Positions 35,201 through 44,772 of a DNA stretch of 64,000 bases are shown here, one piece after another. Each line of letters opens with the position of its first letter. The stretch's first letter is position 1. The notes below the pieces were generated by a model. It was not told the origin of the DNA. It saw only the letters and a list, made by a program, of their open reading frames with translations, and did not search any database. Source of the stretch: Terriglobales bacterium (GTDB taxonomy: Bacteria; Acidobacteriota; Terriglobia; Bryobacterales; Bryobacteraceae). Location of the stretch: contig JAIXQP010000041.1 in assembly GCA_027485675.1 (NCBI GenBank), positions 124,001 to 188,000 on the forward strand, given 5' to 3'. The position numbers and the translations under genes were made by a program.

Positions 35201-35730
35201 ACACCGTATTTTTCGACGTCGATACCCAGTTGGATTTCCTCTACCCCGCCGGCGCCCTCTACGTGCCCGGCGCCGAAACCATCGTCCCGGCCCTCGGCCG
35301 GTTGACCACCTACGCCGCCGCCCACGGCATCCCCATCGTCTCGACCATGGACGCCCATACCGGCGCCGATCCCGAGTTTGCCACCTGGCCGCACCACTGC
35401 GTGGCCGGCTGCCTGGGCCAGCGCAAGCCGGAGGCGACGCTCACGGGCAGCCGCGGCCGCCAGTACTTCATCACGAAGCAAAACGTCGACTGCTTCACCA
35501 GCGCGGCCCTGCTGCCGCTGCTGGCCGACCTTAAAGCAGACCACTACGTCGTTTACGGCGTCGTCACGGAAGTCTGCGTCCGCCACGCGCTCCGCGGCCT
35601 ACTGGCCACCGGCAAGCGCGTCACGGTGCTTGCCGATGCCATTAAAGAACTCAACGCCTCCGCGGCGGAGGAGACGCTACGGGAACTGACCGCCGCCGGA
35701 GGCGCCGTCAGCGCCAGCTCAAGCTACTGA
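35197..35730 (+). CDS. pncA: Nicotinamidase / isochorismatase-family hydrolase
   Basis: 177 residues of the cysteine hydrolase fold. The catalytic Asp lies in FFDVDTQLDFL, a Lys in the mid region (IT-K-QNVDCF) and the nucleophile Cys in VVTEVCVRHA. The likely metal or substrate site is in STMDAHTGADPEF. It deamidates nicotinamide to nicotinate, and adjacency to pncB makes that role more likely than a generic isochorismatase. The ATG at 35197 overlaps the pncB stop. The 3' end overlaps rsfS on the other strand by 7 bases. Confidence 0.88.
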   Translation: MNTVFFDVDTQLDFLYPAGALYVPGAETIVPALGRLTTYAAAHGIPIVSTMDAHTGADPEFATWPHHCVAGCLGQRKPEATLTGSRGRQYFITKQNVDCFTSAALLPLLADLKADHYVVYGVVTEVCVRHALRGLLATGKRVTVLADAIKELNASAAEETLRELTAAGGAVSASSSY

Positions 35731-36182
35731 GCCGGCTGCGGGTCCACGGGCAGTTCCAGCTTCTTGGCTTCGCGATAGAGCCGGTCCAGATCGTAGTAGG
35801 CGCGCGCCTTCTCCGAGAAGACGTGGACCACCAGGTCGCCGTAGTCCATCAGAATCCATTCGCCGGTCTGGTATCCCTCAATGTTCACCGGGCGCTCGCC
35901 GGCCTCTTTCTTGAGGATGCTCTCGACCTCGTCGGCAATCGCCTGATTCTGCCGGTTGTTGCGGCCATGGCAGATGAGAAAGGTATCGGCCATCGTCGTG
36001 ACGCCCCGTAGATCCAGGGCCACCAAATCAACGGCCTGTTTGGCCTGCGCTGCCTGCGCGGCCAGGAACCAGGTGGGACTCTCGTCCGCTGTTTCCTCCT
36101 GAACCACAGCCTCTTCCCCCAAAACCACGGCGGCTTCGGTGTCCACACTGACGGGTGGTTTCCGCGTTACTTTTGCCTGCAA
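35724..36182 (-). CDS. rsfS: Ribosomal silencing factor RsfS (Iojap)
   Basis: 152 residues. RsfS binds L14 of the large subunit and blocks subunit joining in starved cells. The family core runs from about residue 40: VDLVALDLRGVTTMADTFLI, then HGRNNRQ, the GYQTGEWILMDYGDLVVHVF segment and YYDLDRL. About 38 N-terminal residues rich in Val and Glu are an extension beyond the usual protein. The start is TTG at 36182, with AGGAG about 7 bases before it. Unusually, it is not next to nadD here but beside nicotinate salvage genes. Confidence 0.93.
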   Translation of the reverse strand: MQAKVTRKPPVSVDTEAAVVLGEEAVVQEETADESPTWFLAAQAAQAKQAVDLVALDLRGVTTMADTFLICHGRNNRQNQAIADEVESILKKEAGERPVNIEGYQTGEWILMDYGDLVVHVFSEKARAYYDLDRLYREAKKLELPVDPQPAQ

Positions 36183-36183
36183 A

Positions 36184-36211
36184 TCGACTCCTGTCGGTAT
36201 CGTACTACACT
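36184..36211 (+). promoter_or_regulatory. Candidate promoter upstream of the coiled-coil exported protein
   Basis: TCGACT (36184-36189), a 16-base spacer and TACACT (36206-36211) resemble a sigma-70 type promoter. The proposed GTG start follows 9 bases later, so the transcript would have almost no leader. It sits in the 38-base gap with divergent rsfS. Confidence 0.35.
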
Positions 36212-36220
36212 ACTAGTATC

Positions 36221-37054
36221 GTGCATTTTCGGCGAAACGTGGCCATCGGCTTGGCCTTCAGCATGGGTTTGCTTGCGGCGGAACCGGCGGCGGTGGAGCG
36301 CGCGCGGGCCCGGCTGGCCAATTTGCAGGAGTTGTTCAAGGCCGGGGCCGTCTCGGCCCGCCAGGTGGAGCAGGCTGAACTCGCCGTGAAGCAGGCCCTC
36401 GACGACGAAAAGATCGATGAGGCCGTCTATGGCGAATTGGCCGTCGAAGAGCTAACCGAGGAGCAGGCCGCCGCCATGACCGCCGCCGCGCAGCGCCGCC
36501 TGGTGCGCGAACAGGAGAAGCTGGCCGAAGCGGCCAAACTCGTCAGCGCCGGCGTCGCGCCCCGCTCGGCTCTGCTGCCCTACGAAGACAATATCGAACG
36601 CGCCCGGCGCACCCTGGCTTCCGCCGAAGAGCGCGCCAAGACCGTCAATGAACTCATCGCCCAGATTCGCGTGGAGGAGGCCGAGGCCGGCCAGCCCGAA
36701 GAAGGACCCATCCAAGGGCCCATGCCCGTCGTCACCCGCTTCACCGGCGGCATGAAGTTCACCCTCAGCAGCGACTTTAAGAAGATCCTCCTCGCCTACG
36801 AAAAGCAGTTCGATCGCAAGCTTCCCGTCAGCGCCAAAGGGCAGACCGCCCTCCATCGCACCATGGGCTTTGACCATCGCGACCGCGTCGATATCGCCCT
36901 GAATCCCGACGATCCCGAAGGCCGCTGGTTGACCGCGTACCTCGAGAAGGCCATGATTCCCTATTTCGCCTTCCGCTCCTCCATCCGCGGCCAAGCCACC
37001 GCGCCCCATATCCACATCGGCCCCCCGAGCCTCCGCCTCCGCAGCTTTGACTAG
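36221..37054 (+). CDS. Exported coiled-coil protein with possible M15-like C-terminal domain
   Basis: About 277 residues. A signal-peptide-like start (HFRRNVAIGLAFSMGLLAAEP) is followed by a long Ala/Glu/Arg helical region (about 18-170). The globular C-terminus contains LHRTMGFDHRDRVDIAL and later PHIHIG. That His-rich spacing vaguely recalls zinc D,D-peptidases of the M15 group, but I cannot confirm it. The GTG at 36221 is chosen because it gives a signal peptide; an ATG at 36263 is possible but would truncate it. The stop lies 1 base before the hpt ATG. Confidence 0.72.
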   Translation: MHFRRNVAIGLAFSMGLLAAEPAAVERARARLANLQELFKAGAVSARQVEQAELAVKQALDDEKIDEAVYGELAVEELTEEQAAAMTAAAQRRLVREQEKLAEAAKLVSAGVAPRSALLPYEDNIERARRTLASAEERAKTVNELIAQIRVEEAEAGQPEEGPIQGPMPVVTRFTGGMKFTLSSDFKKILLAYEKQFDRKLPVSAKGQTALHRTMGFDHRDRVDIALNPDDPEGRWLTAYLEKAMIPYFAFRSSIRGQATAPHIHIGPPSLRLRSFD

Positions 37055-37055
37055 C

Positions 37056-37586
37056 ATGAACAACCCGCAAACGACGGTCCTGTTTTCCGACGAACAGATT
37101 CAAGCGCGCATCCGCGAACTCGGCGCCGCGATCACCAGGGATTATCCCGCCGGCGACCTGATCGTCGTCGGCATTCTGAAGGGCGCGTTCCTCTTTGTCG
37201 CCGATCTCGTCCGCGCCATCGAACGCCCCTTGAAGGTTGATTTCATGGGCATCTCGAGCTACGGCCGCGGCACGATCTCCTCCGGCGAGGTGAAGGTCAC
37301 CAAGGATCTCGACATGCAGATCGAAGGGGCGCACGTGCTGATCGTCGAGGATATCGTCGACACCGGCGTCACCCTCAGCTATCTCATCGAAGTGCTGAAA
37401 CAGCGAAAGCCGCAATCCATTCAGATCGCGGCTTTGCTCGATAAACCGGAACGGCGCCGCCGGGAGGTCCCGGTCGCCTATCGGGGCTTTTCCATCCCCG
37501 ATGCGTTTGTGGTGGGCTATGGCCTCGACTTTGATGAAAACTATCGAGGCCTGAAGGATATTTGCGTGTTGAGCGAAGGCGCTTAG
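37056..37586 (+). CDS. hpt: Hypoxanthine phosphoribosyltransferase
   Basis: Purine salvage enzyme of about 176 residues that turns hypoxanthine or guanine plus PRPP into IMP or GMP. The PRPP-binding signature VLIVEDIVDTGVTLSYL is intact. The early LIVVGILKGAFLFVADLVR segment, the flexible-loop SSYGRGT and the C-terminal FVVGYGLDFDENYR are typical. ATG 37056 follows the previous stop by one base; an upstream TTG at 37047 is less likely. The 3' end overlaps the CDGSH gene by 4 bases, tail to tail. Confidence 0.95.
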   Translation: MNNPQTTVLFSDEQIQARIRELGAAITRDYPAGDLIVVGILKGAFLFVADLVRAIERPLKVDFMGISSYGRGTISSGEVKVTKDLDMQIEGAHVLIVEDIVDTGVTLSYLIEVLKQRKPQSIQIAALLDKPERRRREVPVAYRGFSIPDAFVVGYGLDFDENYRGLKDICVLSEGA

Positions 37587-37813
37587 ACCTTCGGCTTCGG
37601 CGGGGGCAGGTCCCGCGCTTCGCAAACGCTCGAGAAGCCGCCCTTAGCGTGTGCGCCGTCGCAGAACGGCTTGTTCTCGCTCAAACCACAGCGGCACAGG
37701 CCAATGGCCGTGCGTCCGCCGAGACCGAACTCGTTGCCCGTTGCATCGACGATCGAGATATCGCCTTCGATCCGAATCGGACCATTGTTGAAGATTGTGA
37801 CTTTGGTTGCCAT
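37583..37813 (-). CDS. CDGSH iron-sulfur domain protein
   Basis: 76-residue protein with the full [2Fe-2S] ligand pattern CRCG-LSENKPF-CDGAH: two Cys, a third Cys and the terminal His. It has no membrane helix, so unlike mitoNEET it is soluble. CDGSH proteins hold a redox-active, pH-labile cluster; the partner here is unknown. The ATG at 37813 is preceded by TGTAAT with a 6-base gap. It is head to head with an unknown exported protein across only 20 bases. Confidence 0.92.
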   Translation of the reverse strand: MATKVTIFNNGPIRIEGDISIVDATGNEFGLGGRTAIGLCRCGLSENKPFCDGAHAKGGFSSVCEARDLPPPKPKV

Positions 37814-37833
37814 GCGTTGATTACAATGATGCC
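37814..37833. promoter_or_regulatory. Symmetric 20-base divergent start region with overlapping -10-like hexamers
   Basis: The gap between two divergent ATGs contains ATTACAAT (37820-37827). Read on the plus strand it gives TACAAT (37822-37827), 6 bases before ATG 37834. Read on the minus strand it gives TGTAAT (37825-37820), 6 bases before ATG 37813. Neither gene has a Shine-Dalgarno sequence in the gap. This suggests two leaderless transcripts from overlapping -10 elements. Confidence 0.4.
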
Positions 37834-39048
37834 ATGGGGCGTTGTCTGTTTGCGCTGTGGGTGGCTGCCGGTCTGGTGGCGCAACCGCTCACGCCGGAGA
37901 CGATTCTGCTCGGCCGCACCCGTTACCACATGGTGGAGACGCTGCGGCGGATCCCGAACTACACGTGCCTCGAGACCATTGAACGCACCGTGCGCCAGTC
38001 GCAGTCGAAACGCGCGACTCTCGTTGACGCGCTGCGGCTTGAAGTCGCCGTGGTCGATGGCAAGGAGCTTTTCTCCTGGCCCGGCGAGCGGCAGTTTAAG
38101 GAACGGGACCTGCGCGAACTCGCCCCCGGCGGCGCCCTGGGCAACGGGAACTTCGCCCTGCACGCCAAGTCGGTCTTCGGCGGAGCCTACGTGAAGTTCA
38201 CCTTCCTCGGCAAGGAGCAGCGGGAGGGCAGGGAAGTGGCGCGCTTTGCCTTCGACGTGCCGCAGCAGTTCAGCGGCTACCTGATTCGCGTCGGCGACGC
38301 CTCGGCCGTGGTGCCTTATCACGGGCAGGTTGTTGTGGACGCTACGACGCTCGACGTCATCGATCTCGAAGTGATTGCCGATGTTCTGCCGACGCAGCTG
38401 AAGCTGCAGCGGGCCACCGATTTCATGCACTACCGCCGCCAGCCGATTGGAGAAACCGATCACCTGCTGCCGGTCTCCTCCGAGATGACGATGGTGGGCC
38501 TGGACGGCGCTGAAAGCCGGAACAAGGTGACCTTCTCGAACTGCCGGCAGTACTCGGGCGAATCGGTGGTGCGCTTCGATGATCCCGAACCCAGCGCGGA
38601 AGCGGCGCCCCCGCCGCCCACCGCACCCCGCATGGCCACCGAGCTCCCCGGCGATCTGTTGATCGAAGCGTCCCTCGACGAAACCCTGGCCATCGACAAG
38701 GCCGCCACCGGCGATCCGCTGTTGCTGACCGTCCGGCGCGACGCCCGCCACCACAAAGTCACTCTGGTGCCGAAAGGCGCCCGGCTCCGCGCCCGCGTCG
38801 CCAGTATTGACCGCCGAGCCGTTCGGAGTTACTCGATGGGTGTTGGCATACAACTGATGGAGATCGAACACGAAGGCCAAATCGTGCCGCTGAAAGCCGA
38901 AGTAGTGGAAGGCGGTTCCGTCGCTCTCCGGTCGAGCTTTTATGCGCTGATGCCGGCCACGGGCGACCGGCCGGCGATGGTCTACGTCAAGAGCACCCCG
39001 CCGCGACTGCCGAAGGGCCTCCTCCTGCAACTCCGGGTGATACCCTGA
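37834..39048 (+). CDS. Exported protein of unknown function
   Basis: About 404 residues. A short signal peptide (MGRCLFALWVAAGLVAQ) precedes two regions. The first (about 25-215) has RRIPNYTCLETIERT and a run of beta strands ending in a segment about integrated outer-envelope-like strands (FAFDVPQQFSGYLIRVGD). A Pro/Ala linker (about 250-265) leads to the second region, which contains GDPLLLTVRRDARHHKVTLVPKGARLRARV, reminiscent of a small beta-barrel. The PNYTCLETI motif is common in acidobacterial secreted proteins of unknown role. Not assigned to a characterised family. Confidence 0.78.
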   Translation: MGRCLFALWVAAGLVAQPLTPETILLGRTRYHMVETLRRIPNYTCLETIERTVRQSQSKRATLVDALRLEVAVVDGKELFSWPGERQFKERDLRELAPGGALGNGNFALHAKSVFGGAYVKFTFLGKEQREGREVARFAFDVPQQFSGYLIRVGDASAVVPYHGQVVVDATTLDVIDLEVIADVLPTQLKLQRATDFMHYRRQPIGETDHLLPVSSEMTMVGLDGAESRNKVTFSNCRQYSGESVVRFDDPEPSAEAAPPPPTAPRMATELPGDLLIEASLDETLAIDKAATGDPLLLTVRRDARHHKVTLVPKGARLRARVASIDRRAVRSYSMGVGIQLMEIEHEGQIVPLKAEVVEGGSVALRSSFYALMPATGDRPAMVYVKSTPPRLPKGLLLQLRVIP

Positions 39049-39050
39049 AA

Positions 39051-40193
<1,143 letters not shown>

Positions 40194-41852
40194 CTACGGG
40201 TTGCTGGCCGGCGCTTTCGTGGTGAGTTTCGAGCCGATGATCTCGCCGCTCACCACCATCTCCACGCGCCGGTTCTTCTGCCGGTTCGCCGCGTTCGCGT
40301 TGGGCACGGCGGGCATCGTCTTGCCGAAGCCAACGGCGGTAATCATATCGCCGTTCAGCCCCTGCTCGATCAGGTAGCCCCGCACGGTATCGGCCCGCTG
40401 TTCGGAGAGTTTCTGGTTGAACTCCTCGCTGCCGATATCGTCCGTGTGGCCCTCCACTTCGAGCTTCAAGCCGGGGTGCGCCAGCACGATCCCGGAGATC
40501 TTCGCCAGCTTCTCCCGCGTCGGCGGCCGCAGCGTGAACTTGCCGAAATCGAACAGTACATCGGAGAGGTTCACGATCAGCCCACGCGCCGTATCGCGAG
40601 TTTCGAGAATCAGGTTGAACTGATCGAGCAACTGCTGCCGCAGCGCCGTCTTCTCCTCTTCGGCGCGCAAGCGGCCCTTCTCTGCCTCCGCCGTTGCGGC
40701 CTTGGCGCGTTCGAGATCCGCCAGCGCCGCCTGCTGCTGCGCCAGAGCCGCCTGCCGGGCGGCTTCCGCTTCGGCTCTCGCCTTTTCGGCGGCGGCGCGG
40801 GCCAGTTCGGCTTCGGCCTTCAACTTCCGGGCCTCGGCGGCGGCGGCTTCGGCTTCTGCCTTGGCCTTCTCCGCGGCCATGCGATCCAGGTCCGCCTGCT
40901 TCCGGCGTTCGGCTTCAATGCGCGCGTTCTCGGCCTCCTGCTTGGCCCGTTCGCCGGCCAGCCGCGCCCGTTCCGCTTCCGCGGCCGCCTCGGCCTGCGC
41001 CTTCGCCTCCCGTTCGGCGGCGGCGGCGCGCTCGTTCATCAGCGCCTCTTCCTCCCGGCGCTTCACGGCGATCACGCGGGCGTCTTCGGCCGTCTGCACG
41101 GCCTCCCGCGAGATCATCGACACCGGCTTCATGCCGGCCTTTCGGGCCAGATAGCCCTCGGCCTGCGCCAGCAGGTCGGTGGATTTCTTGAAGGTGTCGT
41201 TGGCGTACTTGGCCGCCCCAAAAGCCCGGGCAATCTGCACGGCCTGCCGCGCCTCGTAGAGTTCGAGCGGCACCTTCGAATCGATCACCATCTTCTGCGG
41301 AATCATATTGGCGTAGTTGCCGCGCTGCAGCAGCTCAAACTTGGCGTCGATCGAGTCCACCTTGCCCAGGGTATCCGGCCGGACGACGTTCTCGATCACC
41401 ACCACATCGCTCGGCTGCGTTACGGAGAAGTACGGTTCCGCCGTGACGATCAAGCCAAAGGCCTGATTCTCGCTCGTGACATTCAACTTGCCCCGCGTGC
41501 CGTTTAAAAGCAGTTCGCCCAGATTGGTCGCCCGGCCTTCCGGAGTAATCGCCCACATCACATACGTCAGATACTCGGGCCCGAACTTGGTCGCCGAAAC
41601 GAGATTAGAAAATTCCACCTCAATCTCGATGTAGCCCTGCTTGGACTCCACCTTGGCCTGACCCTTCGCCTCCGGCAGCATCGCCGTGCCGGCGAAGTCA
41701 ATCCTCGTCGCCCCGCTCCGGTGGCGGTAGTTGATCGCCTTGGCCGTCTTGGCGACCACGTCGACTTTGAAGGTGGTCAGCGGTACATCGGGGTCGGGCA
41801 CCTGCGCGGACAGAACCCCACAAACGGCCAACAGAAGCCAGCTTCTCTGCAT
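40194..41852 (-). CDS. OmpA-family protein with long Ala/Glu coiled coil
   Basis: 552 residues. A signal peptide (about 1-16) and an N-terminal beta-rich domain (about 25-165) are followed by a helical domain. A very long Ala/Glu/Arg/Lys coiled coil spans about 250-410. The C-terminal OmpA domain (about 425-540) has the peptidoglycan-binding signature EVEGHTDDIGSEEFNQKLSEQRADTV shortened here to its key parts: GHTDDIG and the NxxLSxxRA pattern. NRRVEMVV closes it. It probably spans the periplasm and holds the outer envelope to the cell wall. The low-complexity helix resembles TolA-like linkers. Confidence 0.9.
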   Translation of the reverse strand: MQRSWLLLAVCGVLSAQVPDPDVPLTTFKVDVVAKTAKAINYRHRSGATRIDFAGTAMLPEAKGQAKVESKQGYIEIEVEFSNLVSATKFGPEYLTYVMWAITPEGRATNLGELLLNGTRGKLNVTSENQAFGLIVTAEPYFSVTQPSDVVVIENVVRPDTLGKVDSIDAKFELLQRGNYANMIPQKMVIDSKVPLELYEARQAVQIARAFGAAKYANDTFKKSTDLLAQAEGYLARKAGMKPVSMISREAVQTAEDARVIAVKRREEEALMNERAAAAEREAKAQAEAAAEAERARLAGERAKQEAENARIEAERRKQADLDRMAAEKAKAEAEAAAAEARKLKAEAELARAAAEKARAEAEAARQAALAQQQAALADLERAKAATAEAEKGRLRAEEEKTALRQQLLDQFNLILETRDTARGLIVNLSDVLFDFGKFTLRPPTREKLAKISGIVLAHPGLKLEVEGHTDDIGSEEFNQKLSEQRADTVRGYLIEQGLNGDMITAVGFGKTMPAVPNANAANRQKNRRVEMVVSGEIIGSKLTTKAPASNP

Positions 41853-41921
41853 AGATCAGTCTCCTCTTTTATTCGATACCTGAACCCGGACAACCGTTTC
41901 CACTATCCTGGCAGATCGCGG

Positions 41922-43049
41922 CTACAACTGCGGCCCGGCCCCAGCCGAAGGCGCCACGCGGTAGACCCCCGGCTCCACGCCGAAAGCTTTCGCGAAACCT
42001 TCCCGGATCGCTTCTTCAAACTGTGGCGCCGCGGCCGAATCCACCAGGTTCACCGTGCATCCGCCGAATCCGCCCCCGGTCATCCGCGCCCCGTAGACGC
42101 CCTCAATGCCGCGCGCCAGCTCGACGAGCGTATCGAGCCCCGGGCAACTGGCGGCATAGTCATCTCGCAGGCTCGCGTGGCTGGCATAGCAGATCTCGCC
42201 GCGTTCGGCCGCCGTCCTGGCCGCCTGGAACGCCTGCACCCGCGCATTCTCCGTCACCACATGCCGCGCGCGGCCTTGCAACTCCTCCGGCAACGTGGCG
42301 ACCTGGGCGAGCGTCGCTTCCCGCAGGGAGGGGACGCCCAGCGCCGCCTCTGCCGCCGCGCACTCGGCCACCCGCTGGCGATAGGCGCTCCGCCCCCACT
42401 CCCGCCGCACCATCGAATCCACCGCGTAAATCGCGACCTCCTCCGGCCACAGCGCCGTCCGGTTCTCGAGCGTCCGGCAGTCAAGCGCCAGCATCGTTCC
42501 GGCCTCGGCCTTCACGGCCACGTACGGATCCATCACCCCGCACGGCACCCCCACGAACCGGTTCTCCGCCCTTCGGCAGAGCCGGATCAATTCGAGCGGC
42601 TCCATGCTCCGGCCATCGAGCAGCGCCAGCGCCGTCGCCACCGTCAGCGCGGCGGAAGAGCCCAGCCCCGCGCCCACCGGCACCGTCGCCTGCACCCGCA
42701 AGTTCGCCGGCTCCACCGCGTAACCGGCGCGAAACAGCTCCTTGGCCACGCCCACAATGTAGTCGCTCCAATCCTGCATCGGCCGCACCACCGGCAGCGC
42801 CGAGATCGGCCACCGCCGCTCCTCGCCGTTGTTCTCCGACACCACCCGCAGTTCGCCGCTTGCGTTCTTGCTGCGGGTCACGAAACAGGCCAGGTCCAGC
42901 GCCACCGGCAGGGCGAGCCCTCCGGTGTAGTCCGTATGCTCTCCCATCAGGGTAATGCGCCCCGGCGCGCGATACACCGCGACGTCCCCGCCGCTGCCGC
43001 CCCACTTGCGTCGATGCGCGTCGCGCAGGCTCTCCGTTGTCAAAACCAA
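41922..43049 (-). CDS. galK: Galactokinase
   Basis: GHMP kinase that phosphorylates galactose at C1 in the Leloir pathway. The three family motifs are intact: RAPGRITLMGEHTDY, GAGLGSSAALTVA and TGGGFGGCTVNL. The start is placed at TTG 43049 because AAGGGAG lies about 6 bases ahead of it. This gives about 375 residues and about 25 residues before the APGR motif, as in E. coli GalK. An ATG at 43163 would add 38 residues without family similarity and would overlap the divergent lactate permease start. No other galactose genes are nearby. Confidence 0.93.
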   Translation of the reverse strand: MVLTTESLRDAHRRKWGGSGGDVAVYRAPGRITLMGEHTDYTGGLALPVALDLACFVTRSKNASGELRVVSENNGEERRWPISALPVVRPMQDWSDYIVGVAKELFRAGYAVEPANLRVQATVPVGAGLGSSAALTVATALALLDGRSMEPLELIRLCRRAENRFVGVPCGVMDPYVAVKAEAGTMLALDCRTLENRTALWPEEVAIYAVDSMVRREWGRSAYRQRVAECAAAEAALGVPSLREATLAQVATLPEELQGRARHVVTENARVQAFQAARTAAERGEICYASHASLRDDYAASCPGLDTLVELARGIEGVYGARMTGGGFGGCTVNLVDSAAAPQFEEAIREGFAKAFGVEPGVYRVAPSAGAGPQL

Positions 43050-43161
43050 AGCAAACTCCCTTCCCTTGCTCCGGCCAATCCGCCGGGTCCTCTCATAATC
43101 GCGCGAAAGCAACTCCTCCCGCGAGACCAAACGATGCGCATACAATGACTGAGGTCGCTTC

Positions 43162-44772
43162 ATGTGGCAACAGAACTACATCCCCCTCGGCGATAGCCTC
43201 GCCGCCTCCGCGCTGGTCGCGGGCCTCCCCATCTTCACGCTCCTGCTGATGCTCGGCGTTCTGCGCAAGCCCGCCTGGATGGCCGGCCTCACCGGCCTGG
43301 CCACGGCCATGCTCGTCGCCCTGTTCGTCTATGGCATGCCCGCCTCCGCTGTAATCGGCGCGGTCACCTACGGCGCCGCCTTCGGCCTGCTGCCCATCGG
43401 CTGGATCGTCTTCTCCGCCATCCTGCTCTACCGCATCACCCTCGAGACCGGCAACTTCGAAGTCGTCAAGGATTCGGTCGGCAACCTCACCCCGGACCGC
43501 CGCCTGCAAGCTCTCCTGATCGCCTTCGCCTTCGGCGCGTTCATCGAGGGGGCGGCCGGCTTCGGCAGCCCCGTGGCGGTCGCCGCCGCCATGCTCACCG
43601 GCCTCGGCTTCTCGCCCTTCTATGCCGCGGGCATCTGCCTGCTCGCCAACACCGCGCCCGTCGCCTTCGGCTCCATCGGCATCCCGGTCACGACCCTGGC
43701 TCTCACCACCGGCCTGCCCGTCCGCGAACTCAGCGCTCAGGTGGGCCGCCTCTGCGCCCCGCTCTCCTTCTTCGTGCCGTCCTATCTCATCCTCGTCATG
43801 GGTGGCTGGCGCGCCCTCCGCGGCGTCCTCCCGGCCGCCCTGCTCTGCGGCGGCTCCTTCGCCGGCCTGCAGTTCCTGGTCTCGAACTATCTCGGCGCCG
43901 AACTCGTCGATATCGCCAGTTCGCTCGCCGCCATTGGCTCGCTCGTCGTTCTGTTCAAGGTCTGGAAGCCGAAGGATACCTTCCACCTCGAAGGCGAACT
44001 CACGGCCGCGCCGGAGAAGAAGCACCACACCGGCAAGCAGCTCTTCCGCGCCTGGCTGCCCTATCTCCTGCTCATCGTCTTCGTGCTCATCTGGGGCGAA
44101 AAGGACATCAAGGCCTACCTGAACTCGTACACGATCAACATCGAATGGCCCGGCCTGCACAACCTCGTCCAGCGCGTCGCTCCCACCGTGCCGCAGCCCA
44201 CCCCCTACCCCGCCGTCTACGCCTTCAGTTGGCTGTCGGCCTCCGGCACGGCCTGCCTGCTCGCCGCCATCGTCGCCTCCCTCTGCCTCGGCGTTACCCC
44301 CAAACAGTTCGGCGGCATGCTGGCCACCACCTCCCGCCAACTCGCCATGTCGCTGCTCACCATCGCCAGCGTCCTCGGCCTCGCGTTCCTGATGAACTAC
44401 TCCGGCGCCACGGCCACCCTCGGCCTCGCCTTCGCCTCCACCGGTCCCACGTTCCCCTTCTTCAGCGCCCTGCTCGGCTGGCTAGGCGTCTTCCTCACGG
44501 GATCCGATACCTCGGCCAACGCCCTGTTCGGCAACCTGCAGGTGGTCACCGCCAACAGCCTCGGCCTCGATCCCGTCCTGATGGCCTCGTCCAATTCCAG
44601 CGGCGGCGTCATGGGCAAAATGATCAGCCTCCAGAGCATCGCCGTGGCCGCCGCGGCCACCGGCATGAAGGCCGCCGACGAAGCCAAGCTCTTCCGCTTC
44701 ACCCTCCGCCACAGTGTCTTCCTCGCCACCCTGATCGGCCTGCTGACCGTCGTCTACGCCTACGCCCGCTGA
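43162..44772 (+). CDS. lldP: L-lactate permease (LctP/LldP family)
   Basis: 536-residue polytopic carrier with about 13 predicted helices that imports lactate or glycolate with protons. Family hallmarks are the start QNYIPLGDSLAASALVAGLPI, the strongly conserved FIEGAAGFGSPVAV, the NTAPVAFGSIGIP stretch and a late GSDTSANALFGNLQ with SNSSGGVMGKMIS. TGAGGT about 6 bases before the ATG acts as a ribosome site, and TACAAT at 43141-43146 may be the -10 element. The 3' end overlaps the PilZ gene by 13 bases, tail to tail. Confidence 0.93.
   Translation: MWQQNYIPLGDSLAASALVAGLPIFTLLLMLGVLRKPAWMAGLTGLATAMLVALFVYGMPASAVIGAVTYGAAFGLLPIGWIVFSAILLYRITLETGNFEVVKDSVGNLTPDRRLQALLIAFAFGAFIEGAAGFGSPVAVAAAMLTGLGFSPFYAAGICLLANTAPVAFGSIGIPVTTLALTTGLPVRELSAQVGRLCAPLSFFVPSYLILVMGGWRALRGVLPAALLCGGSFAGLQFLVSNYLGAELVDIASSLAAIGSLVVLFKVWKPKDTFHLEGELTAAPEKKHHTGKQLFRAWLPYLLLIVFVLIWGEKDIKAYLNSYTINIEWPGLHNLVQRVAPTVPQPTPYPAVYAFSWLSASGTACLLAAIVASLCLGVTPKQFGGMLATTSRQLAMSLLTIASVLGLAFLMNYSGATATLGLAFASTGPTFPFFSALLGWLGVFLTGSDTSANALFGNLQVVTANSLGLDPVLMASSNSSGGVMGKMISLQSIAVAAAATGMKAADEAKLFRFTLRHSVFLATLIGLLTVVYAYAR

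Noticed and set aside
43050-43163. A 38-residue N-terminal extension of galactokinase
   Set aside because: It exceeds the family length, overlaps the divergent permease start, and a TTG with a good ribosome site lies at 43049.
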